Below are positions 34,379-43,522 of a stretch of 64,000 bases of DNA, one piece after another. The stretch covers positions 434,001 through 498,000 of the forward strand of contig JACPIT010000005.1 of assembly GCA_016187945.1 (NCBI GenBank), given 5' to 3'. The notes under the pieces are model-generated. The model did not search any database. It worked only from the letters and a program-made list of their open reading frames with translations, and was not told the DNA's origin. Numbering within the stretch: position 1 is the stretch's first letter; every line of letters begins with the position of its first letter. This DNA is from Opitutia bacterium. Its GTDB lineage: Bacteria > Verrucomicrobiota > Verrucomicrobiia > Opitutales > Opitutaceae. The translations under genes were made by a program, and so were the position numbers.

Positions 34379-37321
34379 ATGAACGCACGTTACCTACGGA
34401 GCCGGTCCTTGCTCGCATTCTTCGCGAGCGCCGCCGCGCTCTCCACCGCGGTGGCGCAAACCGCCCCCGCTGCGAACGACGAGAAAAAGGACGAGGCCGT
34501 CAAACTCGAGAAGTTCGTCGTCACCGGTTCCTCCATCAAGCGCCCCGCCGACGAGGGCGCGTTGCCGATCTCGGTCTTCACGCAGCTCGACCTACAGCAA
34601 GAGGGCATCGCGAGCGCCGAGCAGTTGATCATGAACCTCAACATCAACGGCAACGGCCTCGACAATCTGGCGTCGAACGCCGACGTCGTCGCCGGCGCCG
34701 CTCGCGGCAACAACGGCGCCACCGCCGCCAACCTCCGCGGCCAAGGCTCGAACGCCACGCTCGTTCTCCTCAACGGTCGCCGCGTCGCTTCGCACGGCCT
34801 CAACGGCGGCGTGGTCGACCTCAACTCGATTCCGTTTGCGGCGATCGATCGGGTCGAAGTCCTCAAGGACGGCGCCTCCGCCGTTTACGGCACCGATGCC
34901 ATCGGCGGCGTCATCAACTTTATCACGAAAACCGATTTCCGCGGCCTCGTGGCCAACGCCTCCTCCGACATCACCGAAGACGGCGGCGGCAACATCTTCC
35001 GCTACTCGCTCGTCGGCGGTTGGGGCAGCCTCCACAAGGACGGCTGGAACGTCATGGCCTCTCTCGCCCTCGCCGACCACAAGATGCTCCGCGGCGACCA
35101 GCGCGACTTCGTCAATACCTTCCAACCCGCGCGCGGCATCTCGCCCGATACCCGCGGCACTCCGATCGCCACGCTCTTTGCCGCGGCCAATCTGCCCACG
35201 GCACTCGGACCGAGCAGCACAGGACCGGTTGATCCGGCCAACTCCGCGATCCGCGTCAACGGCATCAACATCATCGACCTTCCGACCAACACCGCCGGCT
35301 ACGCCGGCCTCGATGGCATGGGCCCCTACGAAGAAGTCCTCTGGGGCGCGACTTCCGCCAGCGGCAACGGCAAATACGGCTCCGCGTGGGACACCGGCCG
35401 CGCCGCCGTCCTTCAGCAGCCAGTCAAAAACACCAACTTCGTTGGCCGTGGCTCCTACAAGCTCGGTGAGCACATCCTGTCGGTCGAGGCAGTCATCAGC
35501 CGGTCGGACTCCACGAAGAGTTTCTCGCCCAACCAATGGAGCACCGCGGGCCTCACCTCCGCCGGCGCGCAGACCACCACGACCACCGCCAACGGCACCG
35601 TCGTGCCGAATCCGCTCTCCGGCATGGTCTACCCCAGCAGCGGCGCCGACTACAACCGCGTCTTCAACGCGCTCGTCGCCTACTTCCCCGCGCTCGAAGC
35701 CAATCGGGGTCTGCCGCTCGCTTTCCGCTGGCGTTCGCTCCCCGGCGGCAATCGCGAGATCAACACGGTCAGCGACACCCGCCGCTTCCTCGTGGCGATG
35801 GAAGGACCGCTCCGCCTCCCGGGCAAATACTTCTCCGAATGGGAATATCGCGCCGGCGTCGCGCAGGCACAGAGCGAGTCCAAGTCGAAATTGTTGAACG
35901 GCTATTACTACACCGTTCCCTTCGCGAACCTGATCAAGACCGGCGTCCTCAGCCCATTCTCGTATGAACAATCGCAGGCCGCGATGGACGGCCTCAAGGC
36001 CGCCTCAGCTACCGGTGTAGAACTCTATGGCGGCACCTTCACGACGACCTCGGGCGACTTCACGGCCTCCGGTCCGGTCTTTGCCTTGCCCGCCGGCGAA
36101 GTCCAAGCCGCCATCGGCTTGGATTACCGCAAGGAAGAATACGAGTTCAAGGGCGACCCGCGCACGAACGTGAGCACGGCCGACTCCCTCATTTTCAACG
36201 TGCCCTTCGACAACGCCCTCGCCACCGCCGGCACGCTCAGCCGCACCGTGAAGGCCGTCTTCGCCGAAGTGCAGGTTCCGATCTTCAAAGGTGTCGACCT
36301 CAACGTCGCCGGCCGTCGCGACGAATACACCGGCTTCGGCTCCACCACGAATCCGAAGATCACCCTCCGCATCTCGCCCAACGAAAAAATCCTCCTCCGC
36401 GGCTCCTACAGCACCGGTTTCCGCGTGCCGACCTTCAAGCAGCAGTTCGACCCGTCCTTCGAGTCAATCTACGCCGGCGCCGACCTGACCGATCCGGTCA
36501 CTGGCCAGCTCATCCCGCCCAATAGCCTCAACACGATCAGCGGCGGCAAGGCCGACTTGAAACCCGAGGAGGCCGATATGATTTCCTACGGCGTCGTGTT
36601 CTCCCCGGTCAAAAACATCACCCTCGGCGCCGACTGGTGGTCGATCAACCGCGACGGCACCATCCAGACGCTCGGCACCTCCGTCATCCTCGCCAACTAC
36701 CAGCTCTTCCCCGATCGCATCATCCGCAACAGCTCGAATGCCATCACGAAGATCGACGTCCGCCCGCTCAACGCCGGCCAGACCGAGACCAGCGGCATCG
36801 AGTATACCGGCCGCGGCGAATTCGACCTCTTCGGCGGAAAGATCGTCGGCGACATCAACGTCTCGCAGCTCCTCAAGAAGCGCTCGAAGCTCGTCGCCTC
36901 CGCAGCGTGGGGCGCCAGCGAAGTCGGCCGCTTCACCCGCGCTTCCGACATCGGCCTGAAGTGGAAATACACCGCCGCCGTCTCCTATCGCAAAGGCAAG
37001 TGGACCGGCCGCGTCAGCCAGCTCTTCCGCGCCGGCTACATGGACTACGTCCCGCCCGGCATCGCCAACGGCGCCTACCTGTCGAAGGCGACGGAATACA
37101 ACCCGAAGGTCGGCGAATACATCACCTACAACGCCAGCCTCACCTACAAGTGGAGCAAGGACGTGACGATCATCGCCGGCATCAAGAACCTCCTTAACGA
37201 AGATCCGCCGTTCTCGATCGCCTACGACACCAACACCGGCGCCGGCAGCTCGTGGGAGCCCCGCGTCGCCGACCCGCGCGGCCGCTCGTTCACGCTCTCG
37301 GTCGAATACAAACTCTTCTAA
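34379..37321 (+). CDS. TonB-dependent receptor
   Basis: 980 residues. The signal peptide is about 1-27, ending A-V-A-Q. A TonB-box-like segment KLEKFVVTGSSIKR is followed by a plug with ATLVLLNGRRVASHGLNGGVVDLNSIP and VEVLKDGASAVYGTDAIGGVINF, both typical of this receptor type, and a barrel ending in S-V-E-Y-K-L-F. The ATG at 34379 gives a standard signal peptide; starts further upstream do not. It is encoded 275 bp after receptor 1 with its own S3 motif and ends in a terminator. The ligand is unknown. Confidence 0.92.
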   Translation: MNARYLRSRSLLAFFASAAALSTAVAQTAPAANDEKKDEAVKLEKFVVTGSSIKRPADEGALPISVFTQLDLQQEGIASAEQLIMNLNINGNGLDNLASNADVVAGAARGNNGATAANLRGQGSNATLVLLNGRRVASHGLNGGVVDLNSIPFAAIDRVEVLKDGASAVYGTDAIGGVINFITKTDFRGLVANASSDITEDGGGNIFRYSLVGGWGSLHKDGWNVMASLALADHKMLRGDQRDFVNTFQPARGISPDTRGTPIATLFAAANLPTALGPSSTGPVDPANSAIRVNGINIIDLPTNTAGYAGLDGMGPYEEVLWGATSASGNGKYGSAWDTGRAAVLQQPVKNTNFVGRGSYKLGEHILSVEAVISRSDSTKSFSPNQWSTAGLTSAGAQTTTTTANGTVVPNPLSGMVYPSSGADYNRVFNALVAYFPALEANRGLPLAFRWRSLPGGNREINTVSDTRRFLVAMEGPLRLPGKYFSEWEYRAGVAQAQSESKSKLLNGYYYTVPFANLIKTGVLSPFSYEQSQAAMDGLKAASATGVELYGGTFTTTSGDFTASGPVFALPAGEVQAAIGLDYRKEEYEFKGDPRTNVSTADSLIFNVPFDNALATAGTLSRTVKAVFAEVQVPIFKGVDLNVAGRRDEYTGFGSTTNPKITLRISPNEKILLRGSYSTGFRVPTFKQQFDPSFESIYAGADLTDPVTGQLIPPNSLNTISGGKADLKPEEADMISYGVVFSPVKNITLGADWWSINRDGTIQTLGTSVILANYQLFPDRIIRNSSNAITKIDVRPLNAGQTETSGIEYTGRGEFDLFGGKIVGDINVSQLLKKRSKLVASAAWGASEVGRFTRASDIGLKWKYTAAVSYRKGKWTGRVSQLFRAGYMDYVPPGIANGAYLSKATEYNPKVGEYITYNASLTYKWSKDVTIIAGIKNLLNEDPPFSIAYDTNTGAGSSWEPRVADPRGRSFTLSVEYKLF

Positions 37322-37359
37322 CGCGCCGGGCTCCCTCCGCCCGAGCCACGAACCTTTCG

Positions 37360-37393
37360 AGGGGCGGTCCACACCGGATCGCCCCTTTTTCTT
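37360..37393 (+). terminator. Terminator of TonB receptor 2
   Basis: AGGGGCGGTCC (37360-37370) pairs with GGATCGCCCCT (37376-37386), with one G-T wobble, followed by ttttcttc. Confidence 0.8.
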
Positions 37394-37396
37394 CGC

Positions 37397-38602
37397 ATGA
37401 CGCTTCCCTGCCCGCTCCCGTTTTGTGCCCGCCGTGTAGCGGAAGCCGTGAGGCTTTCGCCCCTGGCGCGCGGCGAAATTCTGACGAATTCCGCTACCCT
37501 CTCTGCCCGCGCCGCCCAAGTAGCGCCGGTCTCCGACCGGCGAAAGCGCGCCTCCTTTCGCGGCACTAGCTCGCGCGTAGCGCCGCACGACGCCGGTCGA
37601 AGACCGGCGCTACTCCACGCCTTCGCGCTCACCCTCACTTTCATCCTCACACTCACCTCGGCGCCGCGCGCCGCCGCGGCCGACCCTGCACCGACGCCGC
37701 CCGCCGCGGTTGCGGCGAAGCCGCTCTACCAATTCACCGAGTCCGAGGTCGGCGCCTACCTCACGCACCTGCACGCGACCGAGCCCGACTTGCGCCGGCG
37801 CATCGTCCACCTCGCGCGCAAAAACCTCGGCCAGCCCTACGAGCTCTATCTCCTCGGCGAGGCGCCGTTCGAGACCTACGACCCGCAGCCGCTCTACAGC
37901 ATCGCGAAGAGCGACTGCCTCGTCTTCGTCGAACACACGCTCGCGATGTCGCTCACGAGCGACTGGCCGGGCTTCATGCGCCTCCTCCAGCGCATCCGCT
38001 ACCGCGACGGCCGCATCGGCGTCGTCACCCGCAACCATTTCACCGAAGCCGACTGGAATCCCTCCAACCGCTGGCTCGCGCGCGACATCACCGCCGAACT
38101 CGCCGGCCCGCGCGCCGTGAAGTTCGACGAGAAAATCGACCGCGCCGGCTTCCTCAAAAACCGCTACAAGCTCACCGTCTCGATCCCGGTCGAGGAGCAC
38201 CGCGACCTCTACTTCCCCTACGCCGAAGCCCCCGCGCTCGCCGCGCAACTCCACGATGGCGACCTCGTCGAAGTCGTCCGCGGCATCGTGAAAAAAGGCG
38301 CGCCCACGAACGACATCTTCGGCGGCAACGCCTGGATCGGTCACGTCGGCCTCGTGGCGCACGGCCCCGACGGCACGCTGCATATCATCCACTCGGCCGA
38401 GCCGAAAGTCCGCGAAGAAACCTTCGCCGCGTTCATCGCCCGCGAGACGGCGCACAACGCCGAGCGCGACGCCGCCGGCAAACCGCGCCTCCTCGGTTTC
38501 AAATTCCTCCGCCTCGAACCCGACCCGCTCGCCAACCTGAAACAACTCGACGGCCCCGACGCCCCGCGCGTCACCTTGCCGGGTGGCGGCAGCCTCAAGT
38601 GA
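37397..38602 (+). CDS. DUF1460 (N-acetylmuramoyl-L-alanine amidase-like) exported protein with REP-encoded leader
   Basis: The DUF1460 domain starts near YQFTESEVGAYL; ARKNLGQPYELYLLGEAPFE and SDCLVFVEHTLAMSL contain the catalytic-type cysteine of an NlpC/P60-like fold, and WIGHVGLVAHGPDGTLHIIHSAEPKV the histidine. Such enzymes cut murein peptides. The hydrophobic signal segment (ALTLTFILTLTSAPRAAAA) has no ATG, GTG or TTG between it and the upstream repeats. The only in-frame starts are ATG 37397 and GTG 37449. Translation must therefore cross a family A REP pair and at least part of a family D pair, which add about 70 residues. The start remains uncertain; a non-standard start codon is the alternative. 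Confidence 0.75.
   Translation: MTLPCPLPFCARRVAEAVRLSPLARGEILTNSATLSARAAQVAPVSDRRKRASFRGTSSRVAPHDAGRRPALLHAFALTLTFILTLTSAPRAAAADPAPTPPAAVAAKPLYQFTESEVGAYLTHLHATEPDLRRRIVHLARKNLGQPYELYLLGEAPFETYDPQPLYSIAKSDCLVFVEHTLAMSLTSDWPGFMRLLQRIRYRDGRIGVVTRNHFTEADWNPSNRWLARDITAELAGPRAVKFDEKIDRAGFLKNRYKLTVSIPVEEHRDLYFPYAEAPALAAQLHDGDLVEVVRGIVKKGAPTNDIFGGNAWIGHVGLVAHGPDGTLHIIHSAEPKVREETFAAFIARETAHNAERDAAGKPRLLGFKFLRLEPDPLANLKQLDGPDAPRVTLPGGGSLK
37436..37497. repeat. REP-like pair, family D
   Basis: Left arm: GTAG, then CGGAAGCC-gtga-GGCTTTCG. Right arm on the other strand has the AATTC-type stem with loop gtca. The order of the two arm types is reversed relative to the copy at 28024. It lies in the translated leader of the DUF1460 gene. 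Confidence 0.8.
37520..37613. repeat. REP-like pair, family A
   Basis: Arms at 37520-37542 (loop tcc) and 37591-37613 (loop cga on the plus strand). The right arm reads in frame as A-G-R-R-P-A-L-L directly before the signal-peptide core of the DUF1460 protein. Confidence 0.8.
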
Positions 38603-38612
38603 TCTTTCTCTT

Positions 38613-38699
38613 TCCTCTTTCTCTTAATCTTTCTCTCGCAAACGCGCCGCGACTAGACGCGCTGTGCCGATCCCGAGAGAAAGATTAAGAGAAAGAGGA
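38613..38699. repeat. Perfect 26-bp pyrimidine/purine palindrome
   Basis: The arm from 38613 to 38638 (tcctctttctcttaat core) is the exact reverse complement of 38674-38699, around a 35-bp spacer. It begins 11 bp after the DUF1460 stop. The same words occur between atpD and atpC. Confidence 0.75.
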
Positions 38700-38769
38700 A
38701 GGATTTCCGTTCCCGCTTCCCACGCATCCCGCTCCCCAGAAACGTCATTTTCAAATAAGGCCGTTTTCA

Positions 38770-38990
38770 CTCCAAGAACGCAAAGGTCGCGAAGAAACCG
38801 GCACTCAAAACCTTCGCTCCCTTTGCGGCCTTCGTGTAGAGCCACCGATCTTCCTCCGTGATTTCCCGCTCCCACACCGCTCTCGTCGCCCGCCGCAGTT
38901 TTCTTCACCCGAAGAAAGCGGATGCCGCAAAGAAGGCCGCCGCCGAATCCTCCGCGGCGTTCGCTACGTTGGTGTAGAGCCAGATTTTCT
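38770..38990. repeat. Two related 'cgcaaag/ctttgcgg' elements before the M20 peptidase gene
   Basis: Words such as gaacgcaaaggtcgcgaag and cctttgcggccttcgtg form an imperfect inverted pair at about 38777-38838. A second, diverged copy covers about 38909-38990. Both end in a similar direct repeat (gtgtagagcca). The region 38700-38993 has no gene I can support. Confidence 0.5.
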
Positions 38991-38993
38991 TCC

Positions 38994-40193
38994 GTGATTC
39001 CGTCTCCGATCGCTTCGCTTCCCGCCCGCCGCGTCGAACTCGCCGCGCTCCTCGAACGCTGGGCCGCCATCAACTCCGGCTCGAGCCACGCCGCCGGTCT
39101 CGCGCGCATGGCCGCCGAGCTCCGCGCGACCTTCGCCGCGGCGTTTCCCGCCGCGTCATTCGAGGAACTCGCCGCCGACGCACCCGACTACAACCCGCCC
39201 GGCGCGAAAGCCCTCCGCTTCCGCCTCCGTCCGAGTGCGCCGCTCCAGGTTTTCCTCTGCGGCCACTACGACACCGTCTACGGCGCCGACGATCCGTTCC
39301 AAGCCTGCCGCTGGCTCGATGCCGACACGCTCAACGGCCCCGGTGTCACCGACATGAAGGGCGGCCTCGTCACGCTGCTCGCCGCGTTGCAAGCCTTCGA
39401 GCAGACGCCGCACGCCGCGCAGATCGGCTGGGAAATCCTGCTCACCCCCGACGAGGAAACCGGTTCGCACGGCACGCGCGCTCTCTTCGAGGATGCCGCC
39501 AGGCGCCACCACTTTGGCTTCGTCTTCGAGCCCGCGCGTCCGAACGGCGACATCATTCATTCGCGCAAAGGCACCGGCGGCGCCATCGTCACCTGCCACG
39601 GCCGCGCCGCGCACGCCGCGAAAATTCCCAACGACGGCCGCAGCGCGATCCTCGGCCTCGCCGCCTTTCTCCTCGCCGCCGCGAAAATCCCCGCCGAGTT
39701 GCCCGGCGTGCTCGTCAACACCGGCAACATCAAAGGCGGCAGCGCGGCGACGAACGTCGTGCCCGATTTCGCCCAGGCGGAACTCGATCTCCGCGTCACG
39801 AAAATCTCCGACGAAGCGCCGCTCTTCGCCCGCCTGCGCGCCCTCGCCGCCGAGGTCGCCGCCGCGCACGAGGTGAAGTTCGACCTCAATCTCTGGCTCA
39901 ACCGCCCGCCGAAGGAAAACCACGCGACCGAAGCGGCGCTCTTCCCGGAATTTCAGCGCGCCGGCGTCGACGTCGGCATGAAGCCCTTCAACTGGGTCCA
40001 CGGCGGCGGCGCCTCCGACGGCAACCTCCTCGGCGCGGCCGGCCTGCCGTGCTTCGACGGCATCGGCCCCGAAGGCGACCACCTGCACAGCGCCCGCGAA
40101 TACTGCCGCGTGAACACGCTCGCGCCGCGCGCGCAGACCGTCGCGCTCTTCCTGCACCGCCTGGCCAGCGGCGAGGTTCCGTTTCCGAGGTAG
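38994..40193 (+). CDS. M20-family metallopeptidase (carboxypeptidase G2-like)
   Basis: 399 residues from GTG. Zinc ligands lie in FLCGHYDTVYG, GPGVTDMKGGL and LLTPDEETGSHGT; the lid-domain segment HSRKGTGGAIVTCHGRAAHA and the late HGGGASDGNLLGAAGLPCFDGIGPEGDHLHS are typical of the carboxypeptidase G2-like group, which removes C-terminal amino acids or acyl groups. No signal peptide is seen, so it is cytosolic. It could act on peptides from murein or on N-acyl amino acids. The GTG is the first start that gives the family N-terminus. Its TAG stop is the TAG of a family B repeat. Confidence 0.88.
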   Translation: MIPSPIASLPARRVELAALLERWAAINSGSSHAAGLARMAAELRATFAAAFPAASFEELAADAPDYNPPGAKALRFRLRPSAPLQVFLCGHYDTVYGADDPFQACRWLDADTLNGPGVTDMKGGLVTLLAALQAFEQTPHAAQIGWEILLTPDEETGSHGTRALFEDAARRHHFGFVFEPARPNGDIIHSRKGTGGAIVTCHGRAAHAAKIPNDGRSAILGLAAFLLAAAKIPAELPGVLVNTGNIKGGSAATNVVPDFAQAELDLRVTKISDEAPLFARLRALAAEVAAAHEVKFDLNLWLNRPPKENHATEAALFPEFQRAGVDVGMKPFNWVHGGGASDGNLLGAAGLPCFDGIGPEGDHLHSAREYCRVNTLAPRAQTVALFLHRLASGEVPFPR

Positions 40194-40282
40194 GTCCGGT
40201 CTCCGACCGGACCAGTTGCAGCGACACCCGCACAGTTAATCTCCGAGCGAGAATCCGCCGGACCGGCTGAAGCCGGTCCTAC
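40190..40282. repeat. REP-like pair, family B
   Basis: The arm starting GTAGGTCCGGTC at 40190 overlaps the M20 stop codon. The mate at 40259-40282 has the stem ACCGGC-GCCGGT with loop ttca on its own strand. The stem differs from the left arm in a paired manner. Confidence 0.7.
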
Positions 40283-40399
40283 TCTGGCCGCTGCGCGCCG
40301 TGCGCTCCGGCGAAAAAATTCCGCGAACGCTTTGTCACCTCTCCAGGCTTTCCGGGCACTTCCTCGTGCCACACGATGAGCCTAGAAAGCACAGTTGAA

Positions 40400-40535
40400 C
40401 CACTGATTTTCACTGATGAGCACTCATCGAAGCAGACTGGCATCGCCGCGAGGGCCCACCTGGCAGGTGAGCCACCTCACGCTGCGGTTCTCGGCCTTCT
40501 CATTCATCAGTGTGCATGAGTGTTCATCAGTGGTT
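40400..40535. repeat. Long palindrome of 'cactgat/atcagtg' words
   Basis: AACCACTGAT, then ttcactgatgagcactcatc, is mirrored by catcagtgtgcatgagtg and ATCAGTGGTT at 40526-40535. The same element type is at 62752-62817. With the family B pair it accounts for most of 40194-40555, which has no gene. Confidence 0.7.
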
Positions 40536-40555
40536 AATCTTCTGCGGAATTTAGG

Positions 40556-42205
40556 ATGAAAGCACCTGAAATCATGGCCCTGCTCCACGCCGCCAGCGAC
40601 GCCGATCTCGTCACCGCCTGCCAGGGCGGCAATCGCTCGGCGTTCGAGCAGATCGTGGGGCGCTACCAGCGCCTGCTCTGCTCGCTGGCCTACTCGGCGC
40701 TCGGCGACATCGCCGCGAGCGAAGATGTGGCGCAGGAGACCTTCGTCACCGCCTGGCTCAAGCTCGGCGAACTGCGCGAGCCGGAAAAGCTCCGCTCGTG
40801 GCTGTGCGCCATCCTGCGCTTTAAGATCAGCCACGCCCGCCGCTCGGCCGGACGCGAACCGGTGTGCGATGCCACGCCGCTCGACGGGGCGCTCGAACTC
40901 CCGAGCGAGGACGCGTCGGCCGACGAGACGGCCATGGCGCGCGACGAGCAGGCACTCGTCTGGCGGGCGTTGCGGACCCTGCCGGAAATCTACCGCGAGC
41001 CCCTCGTGCTGTTTTATCGCGAACATGGTTCGATCGAGCATGTGGCGGCGGAACTCGATCTCACCGAAGACGCCGTGAAACAGCGCCTCGCGCGCGGGCG
41101 CAAGCTGCTCAAGGATCAGGTGCTCGCCCTCGTCGAGGGGGCGCTGGCACGCAGCACGCCGGGCCGCGTGTTCACTTTCGGCGTGCTCGCGGCGCTGCCC
41201 GCGCTGACGCCTCCGGCCCAGGCCGCTGCTGTCGGCGCCGCCGCCGTCGCGACGAAGGGTGTCGGCGGCCTCGCCAAACTCGCCGCGTTCGCGGCCCTGC
41301 TCGCCTCGGTCAGCGGCTTCGTCACCACCGTGATGACGCTGCGCATGAACCTCGACCAGGCGCGCACCGCTCGAGAACGCCGCGCCGTGGTCGTCGTGAC
41401 CGCGGTGTTGTTCGGGAGCTTCGTCGGCTTCCTTCTGTTCGTGTTCGCGCTGCGGGTCGCGGCCGCGCGCTGGCCGGACCGGCTGCCTGCCATCGCCGCG
41501 GTGCACCACGCCGCGGTCGTGGCGTTCGCTGCGGGCTGGTCGCTCGCGCTGCTTCGCAGTCTCCGCTTTTCGAGCGAACTGCGCACCGCCGAGCGGCGGC
41601 GCGAGCCGGAAAAATTTTCGCACCCCGCCGATCGCGCGGGCTCGCGCCAGTCGGAATATCGCAGCCGCGCGACGTTGCTGGGGTTGCCGCTCGTGCACGT
41701 CCGTTTTTCGACTCCCGATGCGGGACAAGGGCCGGCCCTCGGCTGGATCGCGGGTGGCGATCGTGCGGTCGGCCTGCTGTTCGCGTATGGCGGCTGGGCC
41801 GTCGGCGGCGTGAGCGTGGGCGGCGTGACGTTCGGACTCGTTTCCCTCGGCGCGGTGAGCACAGGCGTGCTCAGCCTCGGCGCGATCTGCTTCGGCGGCG
41901 TCGCGTTCGGTTCGGTGTCGGTCGGCTGGCGCGTGTTCGGCTCGCTTTCCGCCACTGCCTGGGAAACGGCGCAGAGCCTCGGACTGGCGTTCTCGCACTT
42001 CGTCGCGGCCGGACCGTTCGCGCTCGCGCCGCATGCCAACGACGAATTCGCGCGCCGGTTCCTGGCCAACCCGCACGCCGATCGCGAGTGGCTGATTTTC
42101 TGCACGCTCACCGCCTTGCTGGCGCTCGTGCCGACGACGCTCTACGTCCGCGCCGCGCGCCGCCGCATGAGCCGCTTGGCGGCGCCAGACACGCCGCCGT
42201 CCTGA
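40556..42205 (+). CDS. ECF sigma factor fused to a membrane and glycine-repeat domain
   Basis: 549 residues. Residues about 20-95 are sigma region 2 (YSALGDIAASEDVAQETFVTAW) and 130-185 sigma region 4 (ALRTLPEIYREPLVLFYREHG, DAVKQRLARGRKLL). After that come three or four hydrophobic segments (about 205-260, 277-302 and 312-335). Then follows a glycine-rich stretch (about 405-463) with repeating G-G-V-x-x-G-x-V units, and a last membrane helix near 505-520. The fusion would tether a sigma factor to the inner membrane. No anti-sigma gene is adjacent, so the extension may itself control activity. Confidence 0.85.
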   Translation: MKAPEIMALLHAASDADLVTACQGGNRSAFEQIVGRYQRLLCSLAYSALGDIAASEDVAQETFVTAWLKLGELREPEKLRSWLCAILRFKISHARRSAGREPVCDATPLDGALELPSEDASADETAMARDEQALVWRALRTLPEIYREPLVLFYREHGSIEHVAAELDLTEDAVKQRLARGRKLLKDQVLALVEGALARSTPGRVFTFGVLAALPALTPPAQAAAVGAAAVATKGVGGLAKLAAFAALLASVSGFVTTVMTLRMNLDQARTARERRAVVVVTAVLFGSFVGFLLFVFALRVAAARWPDRLPAIAAVHHAAVVAFAAGWSLALLRSLRFSSELRTAERRREPEKFSHPADRAGSRQSEYRSRATLLGLPLVHVRFSTPDAGQGPALGWIAGGDRAVGLLFAYGGWAVGGVSVGGVTFGLVSLGAVSTGVLSLGAICFGGVAFGSVSVGWRVFGSLSATAWETAQSLGLAFSHFVAAGPFALAPHANDEFARRFLANPHADREWLIFCTLTALLALVPTTLYVRAARRRMSRLAAPDTPPS

Positions 42206-42295
42206 ACGCGCCACGCGGGCGCGGAGCCGGCCGCTGTTCGTCGCTCTGCCGGGCGACACGAGGCGTGAGCCGCGTCCACTCCTTTTTAGACCATC

Positions 42296-43510
42296 ATGAT
42301 TCCGTCTCACGCTCCTCTCGGCGCCGGTTCCGGCGCGCCGCGCACCGCCGCTCTCGACGGTCTGCGCTCCTGTCTCACGCTGCTTGTCGTCGCGCATCAT
42401 GCGGTGCTCGCGTATTTCGTCTACGCGCCGCCGCTCGGGAAATTCGACCGCTCCCTCTGGTGGGCGGCGTTTCCCGTGATCGATCCCGCGAAGGCGCCGG
42501 GCGTGGACGCGCTCGTGCTGTGGAACGACTCGTTCTTCATGGCGCTGCTGTTCCTGTTGTCGGGCGTCTTCGTCGGTCCGAGCCTCGCGCGCAAGGGCGC
42601 GGCGGGTTTTATCGGCGACCGGGCGCGGCGGCTCGGCCTGCCCTTCGTCGTGAGCGCGGCGCTCTTCGCGCCGCTGGCGTATTTCCCGGCCTATTGGCAG
42701 CGCACCGGCGCGATGGACGTCGCGGGCTTTGGGATCGCGTGGAAACAACTCGACCGCTGGCCGGCCGGCCCGGCGTGGTTTCTCTGGGTGCTGTTCGGAT
42801 TCAGCGTGCTGGCCGCGCTGACATCGAGGCTGATGCCGCGGGCTTTCGCGGCGTGGGGGCGGTTTGGCGCGTGGTGCGGCGCGACCCCGTGGCGTTGTTT
42901 CGCTGTCTGGACCGCCGCGGCCGTGCTCGCCTACGTGCCGGTCACCTGGCTCGTGAATCCGATGCACTGGGCCGGCTGGGGGCCGTTCTTCGTGCAGAGC
43001 GCGCGCGGGTTGTTCTACGCCCTCTACTTCGCCCTCGGGGTCGCGCTGGGGATGCGCGGCGAGTTGACGCGCGGCCTCCTCGCGCCGGACGGATCGCTCG
43101 CGTGCCGCTGGGGGCTCTGGCAAGCCGCCGCCGGCGTCGTGTTCGTGGCGTTCGTCGTCGTGCTGATCGTGGCCGCGATCAAGGGCTCGCGCGGCGAGAG
43201 CCCGGGGCTCTGGGGACATGCGGCCAGTTTCCTGATGGCAGTGAGCAGTGTGGCGACCAGCCTCGGCTTGCTGGCGTATTTCGCGCGTCGGCACTCGGTG
43301 GAAAACCGCTTCTGGGCGCGGCTCCGGCCGAACGCGTTCGGCATTTACCTCGTCCACTACCCGGTCGCGGTCTGGCTGCAATTCGCCCTGCTCGGCGTCG
43401 CGTGGCCCGGACTGGTGAAGGCGGCCGTCGTGACCGTCGCCGCGATCGCGATCAGTTGGAGCCTCGCGGAAATCCTCCGCCGCCTGCCGGGTGCGCGCGC
43501 GGTGCTTTGA
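42296..43510 (+). CDS. Acyltransferase 3 family membrane protein (OpgC-like)
   Basis: 404 residues with about ten membrane segments. The N-terminal LDGLRSCLTLLVVAHHAV carries the conserved Arg/His region of acyltransferase-3 proteins, and later GDRARRLGLPFVVSA, AWFLWVLFGFSV and FGIYLVHYPVAVWLQF fit the OpgC branch. These proteins transfer acetyl or succinyl groups to periplasmic glycans. The substrate is unknown. It follows the sigma-membrane fusion gene by 90 bp on the same strand and may be its operon partner. Confidence 0.82.
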   Translation: MIPSHAPLGAGSGAPRTAALDGLRSCLTLLVVAHHAVLAYFVYAPPLGKFDRSLWWAAFPVIDPAKAPGVDALVLWNDSFFMALLFLLSGVFVGPSLARKGAAGFIGDRARRLGLPFVVSAALFAPLAYFPAYWQRTGAMDVAGFGIAWKQLDRWPAGPAWFLWVLFGFSVLAALTSRLMPRAFAAWGRFGAWCGATPWRCFAVWTAAAVLAYVPVTWLVNPMHWAGWGPFFVQSARGLFYALYFALGVALGMRGELTRGLLAPDGSLACRWGLWQAAAGVVFVAFVVVLIVAAIKGSRGESPGLWGHAASFLMAVSSVATSLGLLAYFARRHSVENRFWARLRPNAFGIYLVHYPVAVWLQFALLGVAWPGLVKAAVVTVAAIAISWSLAEILRRLPGARAVL

Positions 43511-43522
43511 GCGCGCGCTCTC

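Noticed and set aside
40424-43381. 985-codon minus-strand open frame opposite the sigma fusion and acyltransferase genes
   Set aside because: Low-complexity Arg/Glu/His translation, no motifs; the plus-strand genes are well supported.
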